Source: Curtobacterium sp. 458 (GTDB taxonomy: Bacteria > Actinomycetota > Actinomycetes > Actinomycetales > Microbacteriaceae). Taken from it: a DNA stretch of 64,000 bases. Both the position numbers and the translations under genes were made by a program. Shown here in pieces: positions 42,097-49,794 of the stretch. The DNA is taken from positions 570,072-634,071 of the forward strand of contig NZ_CP129104.1 of assembly GCF_030406605.1 (NCBI RefSeq), written 5' to 3'. Every line of letters begins with the position of its first letter. Position 1 is the first letter of the stretch. The notes beneath the pieces were generated by a model. It searched no databases. It saw only the letters and a program-made list of their open reading frames with translations, and was not told the origin of the DNA.

Positions 42097-42792
42097 CTAC
42101 GGCCCGTCGGTCGGCTTCGGCGCGAGCGCCTGCACCATGAGCTCGCCGAGCTCCCGCGGCGCCGTGAACATCGGCCAGTGCCCCGTGTCGAGTCCCACGA
42201 TCGTGAGCTCCTCCGTCGCCACGAGCTCGGCCGCCCACGCCTGGTGGTCGTTGACCATCTGCGCCAGGTCGGCCGCCGGGATCTCGCACGAGATCACCGT
42301 CGCGGGGATCGCGTGCCGCGCCGGGTCGCTGTAGTGGAAGGGGTCGGAGGGCACCGACGCCGGCTCGGGGATCGCGACGCGCTCGAACCGAGCGCGCACC
42401 TCGTCGGTCATGCCGCGGAGGGTCGAGGCCTCCCAGACGTCCCACGACGGCAGCGGCACGACCCCGTCGACCACGGGCAGCTCGTCGTTGACGCAGCCAC
42501 CCTCCGGGCCGGGGAACGTGTCGACGTAGAGCAGGTGCGCCACGAGCGACGGCCGCTGGTCCGCAGCCATGTACGCGATCGGCCCGGCGCCGGAGTGCCC
42601 CGCGAGCACGACCGGCTCGTCAGCCGTCGCGACCTCGTCGAGCACCGCGACGAGCGACGCCACCTGTTCGTCGAGCGAGTCGCCCGCGCGGGTCACGGCC
42701 TGCACCGAGTGGCCGGCCTCGACCAGCACCGGAGCGACGTCGTCCCACGCACTCGCGTCGAGCCAGAACCCGGGCACCAGGATCACGTGCAT
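42097..42792 (-). CDS. alpha/beta hydrolase
   Basis: A 231-aa soluble esterase-like hydrolase. HVILVPGFWLDASAWDDVAP gives the oxyanion region, AGHSGAGPIAY (about residues 65-75) the nucleophile elbow, and GLDTGHWPMFTAP the catalytic His. Resembles EstC/MenH-like hydrolases with unknown substrate. The ATG at 42792 lies 7 nt after TAGCCT (42805-42800), which overlaps the zur stop codon; transcription is probably leaderless and separate from zur. Confidence 0.88.
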   Translation of the reverse strand: MHVILVPGFWLDASAWDDVAPVLVEAGHSVQAVTRAGDSLDEQVASLVAVLDEVATADEPVVLAGHSGAGPIAYMAADQRPSLVAHLLYVDTFPGPEGGCVNDELPVVDGVVPLPSWDVWEASTLRGMTDEVRARFERVAIPEPASVPSDPFHYSDPARHAIPATVISCEIPAADLAQMVNDHQAWAAELVATEELTIVGLDTGHWPMFTAPRELGELMVQALAPKPTDGP

Positions 42793-42802
42793 GCCGCGCA
42801 GG

Positions 42803-43216
42803 CTACGCCTCAGAACGCGCCGCGGTGCACGCCGCGCACTCGCCGAAGATGTCCACGACGTGGCTCGCGTTCGTGAACCCGTGCTGCGCTGCCACCTCCT
42901 GCGCCCACCGCTCGACCGGGTCCGCCTCGATCTCGACGGTCCGCCCGCAGTTCCGGCAGATGAGGTGGTGGTGGTGCTCGGCGGTCGTGCAGGCACGGTA
43001 GAGCGACTCGCCGTCCTGCTGCAGCGAGTCAGCGTCCCCATCGGACGCCAGGTCGGCCAACGCCCGGTAGACGGTCGCGAGGCCGATCGTGGAGCCACCC
43101 TCACGGAGGTGCTGGTGGAGCGCCTGCGCGCTCACGAACCCCTCGGTCGAGTCGAGCGCGCCGCGGACGGCCTCACGCTGCCAGGTGTTCCGCTTGGGCT
43201 TCTGCACGGCGTTCAC
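42803..43216 (-). CDS. zur: Fur-family regulator, probably zinc uptake regulator Zur
   Basis: A 137-aa metalloregulator. Winged helix about residues 10-80 (FVSAQALHQHLREGGSTIGLATVYRALADLA), the sensor stretch EHHHHLICRNCGRTVEIE, and a second Cys pair ECAACTAARSEA that hold structural zinc. It is the last gene of znuA-znuC-znuB-zur, coupled by GTGA at 43216, and a good Zur box precedes znuA. Zn-loaded Zur would repress the operon including itself. Confidence 0.9.
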   Translation of the reverse strand: MNAVQKPKRNTWQREAVRGALDSTEGFVSAQALHQHLREGGSTIGLATVYRALADLASDGDADSLQQDGESLYRACTTAEHHHHLICRNCGRTVEIEADPVERWAQEVAAQHGFTNASHVVDIFGECAACTAARSEA

Positions 43217-44145
43217 GCGCTGACTCCGATCTTCGCTGCTGCTCCGGCACCTGACCGGAGGCCCGGATCACCTCCGCCGGTCCGCTCGCGTCGTGCGACG
43301 CGGTCGCGTCCGCGCTTGTCCTTCCGCGCTCCGACGATCCGGCACACCACCCAGATCGCGAACGAGATGGTCGTCACGTAGGGGCTGATCGGCAGGCCTC
43401 CGCCGAGGGCGAGCAGGATGCCACCGACGACGCTCGTCACGGCGAACACCGTCGACAGGACGGGCACGACGACCGGGTGCGAGCTCAGACGGAGCGCGGC
43501 GGCGGCCGGGGTGACGAGCAGGGAGAGCACGAGCAGCGCCCCGACGATCTGCACCGACACCGCGGTGGCGAGGCCGAGCGCGAGCATGAACACGATCGCG
43601 AGCGTCCGCACCGGGACCCCGGCCGCGGCCGCCACGTCCGGGTCCACGGAGGAGAACATCAGCGGGCGCCAGATCACCAGCAGCGTGGCGACGACGATGG
43701 CCGCGATGACGATCAGGAACGTCAGCTGGGGGTTGTCGACCGAGACGATCTGGCCCGTGAGCAGGCCGAACTTGTTCGCCGCGCGACCCTTGTAGAGCGC
43801 GAGGCAGAGGATGCCGAGCCCGAGGCCGAACGGCATGAGCACCGCGATGATCGAGTTGCGCTCCCGCGCCCGGGACCCGAGCACGCCGATGAGCAGCGCC
43901 GCGATCACCGACCCGACGAGCGATCCGGTGACGACGTTCACCCCGAGGAGCAGCGACGCCGAGGCACCGGCGAACGAGAGCTCCGAGATGCCGTGCACCG
44001 CGAACGGCATGTTCCGGGCGACGACGAAGGGACCGATGAGTCCGCCGACGATGCCGAGCACCGCGCCCGCCCAGATCGAGTTCTGCACGAGCACGAGGAG
44101 CTCGCCGTAGTCCTGGAAGGAGAAGACCTGCGACCACACGTCCAT
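43213..44145 (-). CDS. znuB: zinc ABC transporter permease
   Basis: A 310-aa ABC-3 family permease with 8-9 helices. The family stretch FVVARNMPFAVHGISELSFAGA (about residues 40-61) and VGALLVLSLLVTPAAAALRL are typical. The C-terminal ~45 residues (KDKRGRDRVARRERTGGG...) form a basic tail not found in all homologs. The ATG at 44145 overlaps the znuC stop (TGATG). Confidence 0.92.
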   Translation of the reverse strand: MDVWSQVFSFQDYGELLVLVQNSIWAGAVLGIVGGLIGPFVVARNMPFAVHGISELSFAGASASLLLGVNVVTGSLVGSVIAALLIGVLGSRARERNSIIAVLMPFGLGLGILCLALYKGRAANKFGLLTGQIVSVDNPQLTFLIVIAAIVVATLLVIWRPLMFSSVDPDVAAAAGVPVRTLAIVFMLALGLATAVSVQIVGALLVLSLLVTPAAAALRLSSHPVVVPVLSTVFAVTSVVGGILLALGGGLPISPYVTTISFAIWVVCRIVGARKDKRGRDRVARRERTGGGDPGLRSGAGAAAKIGVSA

Positions 44146-45020
44146 CAGATCCGCCCCTCGTCCGTCGTCGGCGCGTGCGGGTCCGGGTCGCAGTGGTGGT
44201 CGTGCGCGGCCTCGTTCGCGCCGACGATCACGATGCGTCCCATGGTGCGCACGACGTCGACGGGTGTGCCGTACAGGTCGCTCAGCACGTCGGTGCGGAG
44301 GACCTCGTCGGGGGCACCGATCCGGAAGCGGCCGCCGGCGATGTAGAGCACCCGGTCGACGACGTCGAGGATCGGGTTGACGTCGTGCGTGACGAACAGC
44401 ACCGCGGCGCCCTGCTGTCGGCGCTGGCGGTCGATGAGCTCGGTCACGCCGCGCTGGTGCCGGAGGTCGAGCGAGATGAGCGGCTCGTCGCAGAGCAGGA
44501 GCGCGGGGTCGGCCGCGATCGCCTGCCCGACGCGGGTGCGCTGCTGCTCGCCACCGGACAGCTCGGCGACCGGGGCGTCCGCGAACGCCGTCGCGCCGAC
44601 CTCGTCGAGGATCCGGTCGACCCGGGCACGGTCGGCACGGGACGCCGCACGGACGCCCCACCGGTGCCCCGTGACGCCCTGCGCGACCATGTCCCGGGCG
44701 CGGAGCGGCGTCCCCGCCTCCATCAGCCGCTGCTGCGGGATGTAGCCGATGCGACGGTGACCGCGGCGGACGGGCTGGCCGAGGAACGTCATGCTGCCGC
44801 TCGTCAGCGCCTGTTGGCCGAGGACGGTCCGGAGCAGCGAGGTCTTGCCGGCGCCGTTCGGTCCGAGGACCGCGACGAACTCCCCCGGCGCGACGTCGAG
44901 GTCGAGGCCGTCCCAGAGCTTCCGCGAGCCGTAGGAGAGCCCGGCGTCGCGGAGCGTGAGCACGGCGGAACCGCCGCTGCGTGGTGCAGCGGCGGTCCGT
45001 TCGGGGGCCTGGACGGTCAC
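44145..45020 (-). CDS. znuC: zinc ABC transporter ATP-binding protein
   Basis: A 291-aa ATPase. Walker A GPNGAGKTSLL (about residues 57-67), signature LSGGEQQRTRVGQA, Walker B LLLCDEPLISLDL, switch His in VLFVTHDVNPIL. The C-terminus has HDHHCDPDPH, a possible metal-sensing patch. GTG start at 45020 overlaps the znuA stop (GTGA). Confidence 0.93.
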   Translation of the reverse strand: MTVQAPERTAAAPRSGGSAVLTLRDAGLSYGSRKLWDGLDLDVAPGEFVAVLGPNGAGKTSLLRTVLGQQALTSGSMTFLGQPVRRGHRRIGYIPQQRLMEAGTPLRARDMVAQGVTGHRWGVRAASRADRARVDRILDEVGATAFADAPVAELSGGEQQRTRVGQAIAADPALLLCDEPLISLDLRHQRGVTELIDRQRRQQGAAVLFVTHDVNPILDVVDRVLYIAGGRFRIGAPDEVLRTDVLSDLYGTPVDVVRTMGRIVIVGANEAAHDHHCDPDPHAPTTDEGRI

Positions 45021-45928
45021 TTCGCCAGCGCCGCCTTCACCTCGTCGATGTTCGCCTGCTGCCACGAGACGTAATCATCCCCCTTCGGGAGGGTCTCCGT
45101 GACACCGACCACCGGGACACCGGCCTTCTCGGCGGCCTGCTTGACCTGCTCGGTCTCCGCGCTCGACGTCTGCTCGTTGTAGGCGAGGAGCTTCACGGTT
45201 TTGCTGCTGAACAGCTTGAGCGTGTCGTTGAGGGCGGCCGGCGGCACGTCGTCGCCCTCCTCGATCGCCTCGGAGAACTTCTCCGGGGTGACGTTGTCGA
45301 GGCCGATCGCGTCGAAGAGGTAGCCCGGGACCGGCTCGGTGTACGCGACCTTCTCCCCGTCGTACTGCGTCTTGAGCGACGCGGTCTGCGACTCGAGTTG
45401 GTCGAGCTTGCCGGTGAGGGTCTTCGCGTTGGCCTCGAACGTGCTCTTGCCCGAGCTGTCGAGGTCGCCCAGGCGGGTGGCGACGTCGTCCACCAGCTTC
45501 ACCATCGTCGGGTAGTCGTAGAACACGTGCTCGTTGAACTCGGCGTCGCCGCCCTTGTCGAGCCCGGAGAGCTTCACCACGTTGATCGTGTCGGCCTTCG
45601 TGTTCGAGGCGTCTGCGAGGGTGGTCATGAAGTCGTCGTACCCGCCGCCGTTCTCGATGAGGAGGTCGGCCTTCGACACCGCGAGCTGCGTCTTCGCGCT
45701 CGACTCGAACGAGTGCGGGTCCTGGGAGGGGTCGTCGAGGATGCTCGTCACCGACACGTCGTCGCCGCCGACGGCCTGGACGAGCGAGCCGTACACGTTG
45801 GTCGACGCGACCACCCGGATGGTGCCGTCCGAGCTCCCGTTGCCGGAGGCGGAGCTGGTCGCGCAGCCCGACAGGGCGAGCGCGGCGGCGCCGGCGATGA
45901 GCGGGAGGGCGAGGAGACGCTGCTGCAT
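45017..45928 (-). CDS. znuA: zinc/manganese-binding lipoprotein of the ABC importer
   Basis: A 303-aa cluster A-I solute-binding lipoprotein; lipobox LALSGC at about residue 22. Metal ligands are likely His in DPHSFESS and in EHVFYD; the third usual His position reads TEPVPGYLFDAIGL, so Glu may replace it, and there is no His-rich loop. The Zur box and operon favour zinc over manganese. The ATG at 45928 lies 7 nt after TAGCGT (45941-45936), a leaderless start. Confidence 0.88.
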   Translation of the reverse strand: MQQRLLALPLIAGAAALALSGCATSSASGNGSSDGTIRVVASTNVYGSLVQAVGGDDVSVTSILDDPSQDPHSFESSAKTQLAVSKADLLIENGGGYDDFMTTLADASNTKADTINVVKLSGLDKGGDAEFNEHVFYDYPTMVKLVDDVATRLGDLDSSGKSTFEANAKTLTGKLDQLESQTASLKTQYDGEKVAYTEPVPGYLFDAIGLDNVTPEKFSEAIEEGDDVPPAALNDTLKLFSSKTVKLLAYNEQTSSAETEQVKQAAEKAGVPVVGVTETLPKGDDYVSWQQANIDEVKAALAK

Positions 45929-45935
45929 GACCTCG

Positions 45936-45965
45936 ACGCTACCGCTTCTTGATAACGGTTGTCAA
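45936..45965 (-). promoter_or_regulatory. znuA promoter with Zur box
   Basis: The palindrome TTGATAACGGTTGTCAA (45949-45965), near-symmetric and of Zur-box type, covers the -35 TTGACA (45965-45960) and part of the 18-bp spacer to TAGCGT (45941-45936). Zur bound here would block polymerase. Confidence 0.82.
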
Positions 45966-45994
45966 AATCAGTCGCGTGAGCGAACGGTCAGACA

Positions 45995-46040
45995 ACGGAC
46001 TGGAGGCGCGGTGCCGGCTGGCACCGCGCCTCCAGTCCGT
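45995..46040. repeat. family A palindrome, copy 7
   Basis: Perfect 21-bp arms 45995-46015 (core ACTGGAGGCGCGGTGCC) and 46020-46040, loop GGCT. Between the IIC stop and the znuA promoter. Likely terminator of the IIC gene. Confidence 0.85.
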
Positions 46041-46068
46041 CGGTCGGTCGCGTCGCGGAGCGACCGAG

Positions 46069-47334
46069 CTACGCCTTGGTGGCCGCGTCGATCGTGTTCT
46101 CGGCGATCGTGTCCTCCTCGCGGCCGGGCGTGCGGAGGTTCCACTTCTTGATCACGAACGAGAACAGGAAGTAGTAGATCACCGCGTAGCCGAGGCCGAT
46201 CGGGATGAGCCAGATCGCACCGTCCGCCTTGCCGAAGTTCAGCACGTAGTCGATCGCGCCCGCCGAGAACGAGAACCCGTCTCGGATGCCGAGCGCGTTG
46301 ACGAGGGCGAGCGAGGTGCCGGTCAGGAACGCGTGGATGACGTAGAGCGGGAACGCCACGAACATGAACGAGTACTCGAGGGGTTCGGTGATGCCCGTCA
46401 CGAACGAGGTGAGCGCGGCGGACAGCATGATGCCGCCGACGACCTTGCGGTTCTGCGGCTTCGCGTTCCGCCAGATGGCGAGGGCACCGGCCGGCAGGGC
46501 GAACATCATGATCGGGAAGAAGCCGGTCTGGAAGATGCCCGCGGTCGGGTCGCCGTTGAGGAAGCGGGCGATGTCACCGTGCCAGATCGTGCCGTTGGCG
46601 TTGAAGCTGCCGAGCTGGAACCACGGGAAGAAGTTGAGCAACTGGTGCAGGCCGACGGGGATCAGCATGCGGTTCGCGAACCCGAAGATGCCGCCACCGA
46701 TGACGGCGTTGTCCGAGACGGCCTGGCCAGCGGCCGTGAGGGCGATGTCGAAGTAGCGGTAGACGAAGGACATGAGGACCGCGATGACCAGGCCCGCGGC
46801 TGCGGTGAGGATGGGGACGAGACGCCGCCCCGAGAAGAACCCGAGGAAGTCGGGCATCTTCGTCCGGTGGAACCGCGTCCAGAGGTTCGCGGCGACGAGA
46901 CCCATCACGATGCCGCCGAGGACGCCGAAGTTGATCGTCGCCTGGTTCCCGTTCGCGTCCTTCACACCCGCGAGCACGATCGGCGACATCACCGCGAAGA
47001 CCTGGTACATGACCATGTAGCCGACGACCGCGGCGAGGGCGGTGGTGCCGTCCGACTTCTTCGCCCAGCCGATCGCGATGCCGACCGCGAAGAGCAGCGG
47101 CAGCCAGGTGAAGATCGCCTGACCTGCGGCGGAGATGACGCCCGCGCCGGTCTCGAAGCCGGGGATCGCGCCGAGGAGGTCCGGCTGACCGATGCGGTTC
47201 AGGATGCCCGCGGCGGGCATGACCGCGATCGGCAGGAGCAGGCTCCGCCCGAGGCGCTGCGCGTTGGCGAAGAGCTTCGACTGCTTCTTCGGGGTCTTCT
47301 TCTCCGGCACGTCCGTGGCGGTGGTGGCGCTCAT
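46069..47334 (-). CDS. PTS IIC component, glucose/N-acetylglucosamine family
   Basis: A 421-aa membrane sugar channel of the PTS_EIIC family with ten hydrophobic segments. The N-terminus FANAQRLGRSLLLPIAVMPAAGI and the sugar-site stretch GITEPLEYSFMFVAFPLYVIHA (about residues 314-335) fit NagE/PtsG. It lacks IIB and IIA, which are encoded divergently as separate genes. The ATG at 47334 follows AGGAACTCCG; the upstream frame is rejected. GlcNAc is favoured by the operator type and the GntR regulator. Confidence 0.88.
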   Translation of the reverse strand: MSATTATDVPEKKTPKKQSKLFANAQRLGRSLLLPIAVMPAAGILNRIGQPDLLGAIPGFETGAGVISAAGQAIFTWLPLLFAVGIAIGWAKKSDGTTALAAVVGYMVMYQVFAVMSPIVLAGVKDANGNQATINFGVLGGIVMGLVAANLWTRFHRTKMPDFLGFFSGRRLVPILTAAAGLVIAVLMSFVYRYFDIALTAAGQAVSDNAVIGGGIFGFANRMLIPVGLHQLLNFFPWFQLGSFNANGTIWHGDIARFLNGDPTAGIFQTGFFPIMMFALPAGALAIWRNAKPQNRKVVGGIMLSAALTSFVTGITEPLEYSFMFVAFPLYVIHAFLTGTSLALVNALGIRDGFSFSAGAIDYVLNFGKADGAIWLIPIGLGYAVIYYFLFSFVIKKWNLRTPGREEDTIAENTIDAATKA

Positions 47335-47441
47335 CGGAGTTCCTCTCGTCGTCGGGTGGAGCTGCGGGGGGGGCTTCGGGGTGGCTTGAGTCGCACCGCC
47401 GGGCGCAGGTACGCTCGGCGGAGACACCTGGCCGGTCCTGT

Positions 47442-47456
47442 CCGGTCATGACCAGT
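47442..47456. promoter_or_regulatory. DasR/NagR-type operator between IIC and IIB
   Basis: On the minus strand ACTGGTCATGACCGG closely matches the dre consensus ACTGGTCTAGACC. The 13-nt word CATGACCAGTTCC (47447-47459) recurs before the GntR gene. TAGTCT at 47461-47466 may be the -10 for IIB. Confidence 0.65.
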
Positions 47457-47523
47457 TCCGTAGTCTGATACCGGACCGGACGCATGTCAACCTGGTGCGA
47501 GATCCCTTAACGAGGAGGAAACG

Positions 47524-47760
47524 ATGGCCGACATCAAGGCAGCCGACATCATCGCCGCGCTCGGCGGTGCCGACAACATCGACGAGGTCGAGGGCTGCAT
47601 CACGCGCCTCCGCGTCGAGGTCGAGGACGGCGACCTCGTGGACAAGGCCGCCCTCCAGGCCGCCGGCGCCCAGGCCGTCGTCGGCGGCGGCACCGGCTGG
47701 CAGGTCATCGTCGGCCCGATCGCGGACAACCTCGCGCAGGACATCCAGGACGAGCTGTGA
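47524..47760 (+). CDS. PTS IIB component
   Basis: A 78-aa cytosolic domain. The phosphorylated Cys is in VEGCITRLRVEV (about residue 23), as in the glucose/GlcNAc family. The ATG at 47524 is behind GAGGAGGAAAC. It passes phosphate from IIA to sugar in IIC. Its stop overlaps the IIA start (GTGA). Confidence 0.92.
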   Translation: MADIKAADIIAALGGADNIDEVEGCITRLRVEVEDGDLVDKAALQAAGAQAVVGGGTGWQVIVGPIADNLAQDIQDEL

Positions 47761-48209
47761 CGGCGGTCCGCACGCCGTTCGGTGGTCCGGTCGTCGCACT
47801 GGCGGACGTGCCGGACCCGGTGTTCGCCGGGCAGCTCGTCGGCGCCGGGGTCGCTGTCGACCCGACGGGCGTCGAGGGGCCGGTGACCGCGGTGGCCCCG
47901 GTCGACGGCACGATCGTCAAGCTGCACCCGCACGCGTTCGCACTGCAGGGCGCCTCCGGCACGGACGTCCTCGTGCACGTCGGCATCGACACCGTGAAGC
48001 TCTCGGGCGAGGGCTTCGAGCTCCTCGCGGCCGAGGGCGACACGGTCGCGGCGGGTGACCCGGTCGTCCGGTTCACCCCGTCGGTGATCTCCGCCGCCGG
48101 CTACTCGCCGATCTGCCCCGTCGTCGTGCTCGGCTCCGCGCCGGACTCGGTACCGCAGGGCGCCGTCGGCACCACGGTCCGCGAGGGCGACGCGCTCTTC
48201 GAGGCGTAG
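47757..48209 (+). CDS. PTS IIA component, glucose family
   Basis: A 150-aa Crr-like domain. The active-site His is in VLVHVGIDTVKLSGEGF (about residue 73), a second conserved His in KLHPHAFAL. It takes phosphate from HPr. The GTG at 47757 overlaps IIB. A family B hairpin after its end separates it from the convergent regulator gene. Confidence 0.93.
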   Translation: MTAVRTPFGGPVVALADVPDPVFAGQLVGAGVAVDPTGVEGPVTAVAPVDGTIVKLHPHAFALQGASGTDVLVHVGIDTVKLSGEGFELLAAEGDTVAAGDPVVRFTPSVISAAGYSPICPVVVLGSAPDSVPQGAVGTTVREGDALFEA

Positions 48210-48233
48210 GTCGCGGTACAGCTCCGACGAACA

Positions 48234-48286
48234 CGCGAAAGCGACAGTCTGCCCCGCCGTCCGGGCGGCAGACTGTCGCCTTCGCG
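48234..48286. repeat. family B hairpin, copy 2
   Basis: Arms 48234-48253 (CGCGAAAGCGACAGTCTGCC) and 48267-48286, one mismatch, between convergent genes. Bidirectional terminator likely. Confidence 0.82.
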
Positions 48287-48307
48287 GGCACGATGCGACC
48301 GGCGCGG

Positions 48308-49048
48308 CTACGCGACCGCCTGCGGCGCCGTCGCGGTGACCTCCATCTGCACGCGGTAGCGGTCCGACCGGTACCACGAGCGACTGTGCTCGACAGGGCG
48401 GTCCCCCGAGTACGACACCCGGTCGAACTCGAGCACGGGGGCGCCCGTCTTCGTGCCGAGCAGCGTCGCCACGTCGTCGGCCGCCGGCTTCGCCGCCACG
48501 GTCTGCTGCGCCCGGTCGATCGGCGTCCGGTACTCGGTCGCCGCGAGGGAGTAGACGGACCCGGACAGGTCGTGGTCGAGCAGCCCGGGGAACGCGGACG
48601 CCGAGAGCCAGGCGTCGTCGATCGACACCGGTGCCCCGTCCGCCATCCGCAGGCGCTTGAGGTGGTACGCGGTCTCGTCCTCGGCGAGCCGGAGCGCGGC
48701 GACGGTGTCCGTCGGCGGCACGCGCTCCTCACGGACGAGGACGACCGTGGTCGGGACGTGCCCGAGCGCCCGCATCTCCTCCGTGAAGGACGCGAGGTGC
48801 AGCGTCGACTGCACGGGCCGGTGGGCGACGAACGTGCCCTTGCCGCGGACGCGCTCGAGGTAACCCTCGTTGACGAGCTGGCCGAGGGCCTCGCGCACGG
48901 TGATCCGCGAGACGCCGTACTCCTGGATGAGCTGCCGCTCGGACGGGATCGCCGCGCCGGGAGCGAGCCGCGCGGTCGCGAGGTCGAGCAGGATGCGCCG
49001 CAGCTGCTGGTGCTTGGGTTCGGCACCCTCGGTGATGCGGGTCGTCAT
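48308..49048 (-). CDS. GntR/HutC-family regulator, NagR/DasR-like
   Basis: A 246-aa repressor. The winged helix (IPSERQLIQEYGVSRITVREAL, about residues 34-55) is followed by a UTRA ligand domain from ~90. In DasR/NagR the ligand is GlcN-6-P or GlcNAc-6-P; the adjoining PTS supports that role. dre-like sites lie at its own start point and between the PTS genes. I start at the ATG at 49048 (MTTRITEG); a frame to 49105 crosses the operator and is rejected. Confidence 0.85.
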   Translation of the reverse strand: MTTRITEGAEPKHQQLRRILLDLATARLAPGAAIPSERQLIQEYGVSRITVREALGQLVNEGYLERVRGKGTFVAHRPVQSTLHLASFTEEMRALGHVPTTVVLVREERVPPTDTVAALRLAEDETAYHLKRLRMADGAPVSIDDAWLSASAFPGLLDHDLSGSVYSLAATEYRTPIDRAQQTVAAKPAADDVATLLGTKTGAPVLEFDRVSYSGDRPVEHSRSWYRSDRYRVQMEVTATAPQAVA

Positions 49049-49088
49049 CGCTCGGTCTGCTCCGTTGCTGTCCTGGTGGTACGAGGGG

Positions 49089-49125
49089 TGGTCATGCGCG
49101 GACATGACCAGTTCCCATCACAGTA
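49089..49125 (-). promoter_or_regulatory. autoregulatory promoter/operator of the GntR gene
   Basis: On the minus strand TACTGT (49125-49120) is followed at the start point by ACTGGTCATGTCC (49112-49100); TGGTCATG/CATGACCA arms (49089-49096, 49103-49110) form a second, longer inverted repeat. Confidence 0.6.
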
Positions 49126-49170
49126 GCGAGTCCGCATCGGAACGCCAACGCCCGTGACATGATGACGGCC

Positions 49171-49794
49171 GTGACCTCGGTGGTGATCGTCGACGACGAG
49201 ACGCTCGTGCGCTACGGCTTCGAACTCATCCTCGGGGCGGCGCCGGACATCGACGTCGTCGCCACCGCCAACGACGTCGACGCGGTCCGGGTGGTCACCG
49301 AGCACGGCCCGGACGTCGTCCTGCTCGACGTGCGGATGCCGCACGTGAACGGTCTCGACGTCCTGCGGGAGGTGCACGCCCTGCCCGAGCCTCCGGCCGT
49401 CGCGATGCTCACGACGTTCGACGCCGAGGAGTACATCGGGCGCGCCATGGAGCTCGGCGCTGCCGGGTTCCTGCTCAAGGACACCGACCCCGAGGCCCTC
49501 GCCGAGTACGTCCGCGTCCTCGCCCGCGGCGGTGTGGTCCTCGCACCCGGGGTCGACCGCCGTCGGCTCTTCGCGACGAGGAGCCCCGTCGCGGTCCCGC
49601 CGCTGAGCGACCGCGAGCGCCAGGTGCTCCGGTGCATCGCCGACGGCGCGAGCAACCCGGACATCGGGCGACGGCTCGGGGTGAGCACCGGCACGGTCAA
49701 GGAGGACGTCCGCGCACTCCTGGTGGCGTTCGGCGTCCCGACGCGGGTGCAGCTCGCACTGCGCGCAGCCGAGGCGGGACTGCTGGATGGCTGA
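49171..49794 (+). CDS. NarL/LuxR-type response regulator
   Basis: A 207-aa two-component regulator. The receiver domain starts VVIVDDETLVRYG with the phospho-Asp in DVVLLDVRMPHVNG (about residue 53) and Lys in GFLLKDTDPE; the LuxR helix-turn-helix is PLSDRERQVLRCIADGASNPDIGRRLGVS-like (about 145-170). CATGAT 7 nt before the GTG at 49171 supports this start; ATGs at 49159 and 49162 are alternatives. Overlaps the kinase gene by 8 bp. Confidence 0.88.
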   Translation: MTSVVIVDDETLVRYGFELILGAAPDIDVVATANDVDAVRVVTEHGPDVVLLDVRMPHVNGLDVLREVHALPEPPAVAMLTTFDAEEYIGRAMELGAAGFLLKDTDPEALAEYVRVLARGGVVLAPGVDRRRLFATRSPVAVPPLSDRERQVLRCIADGASNPDIGRRLGVSTGTVKEDVRALLVAFGVPTRVQLALRAAEAGLLDG

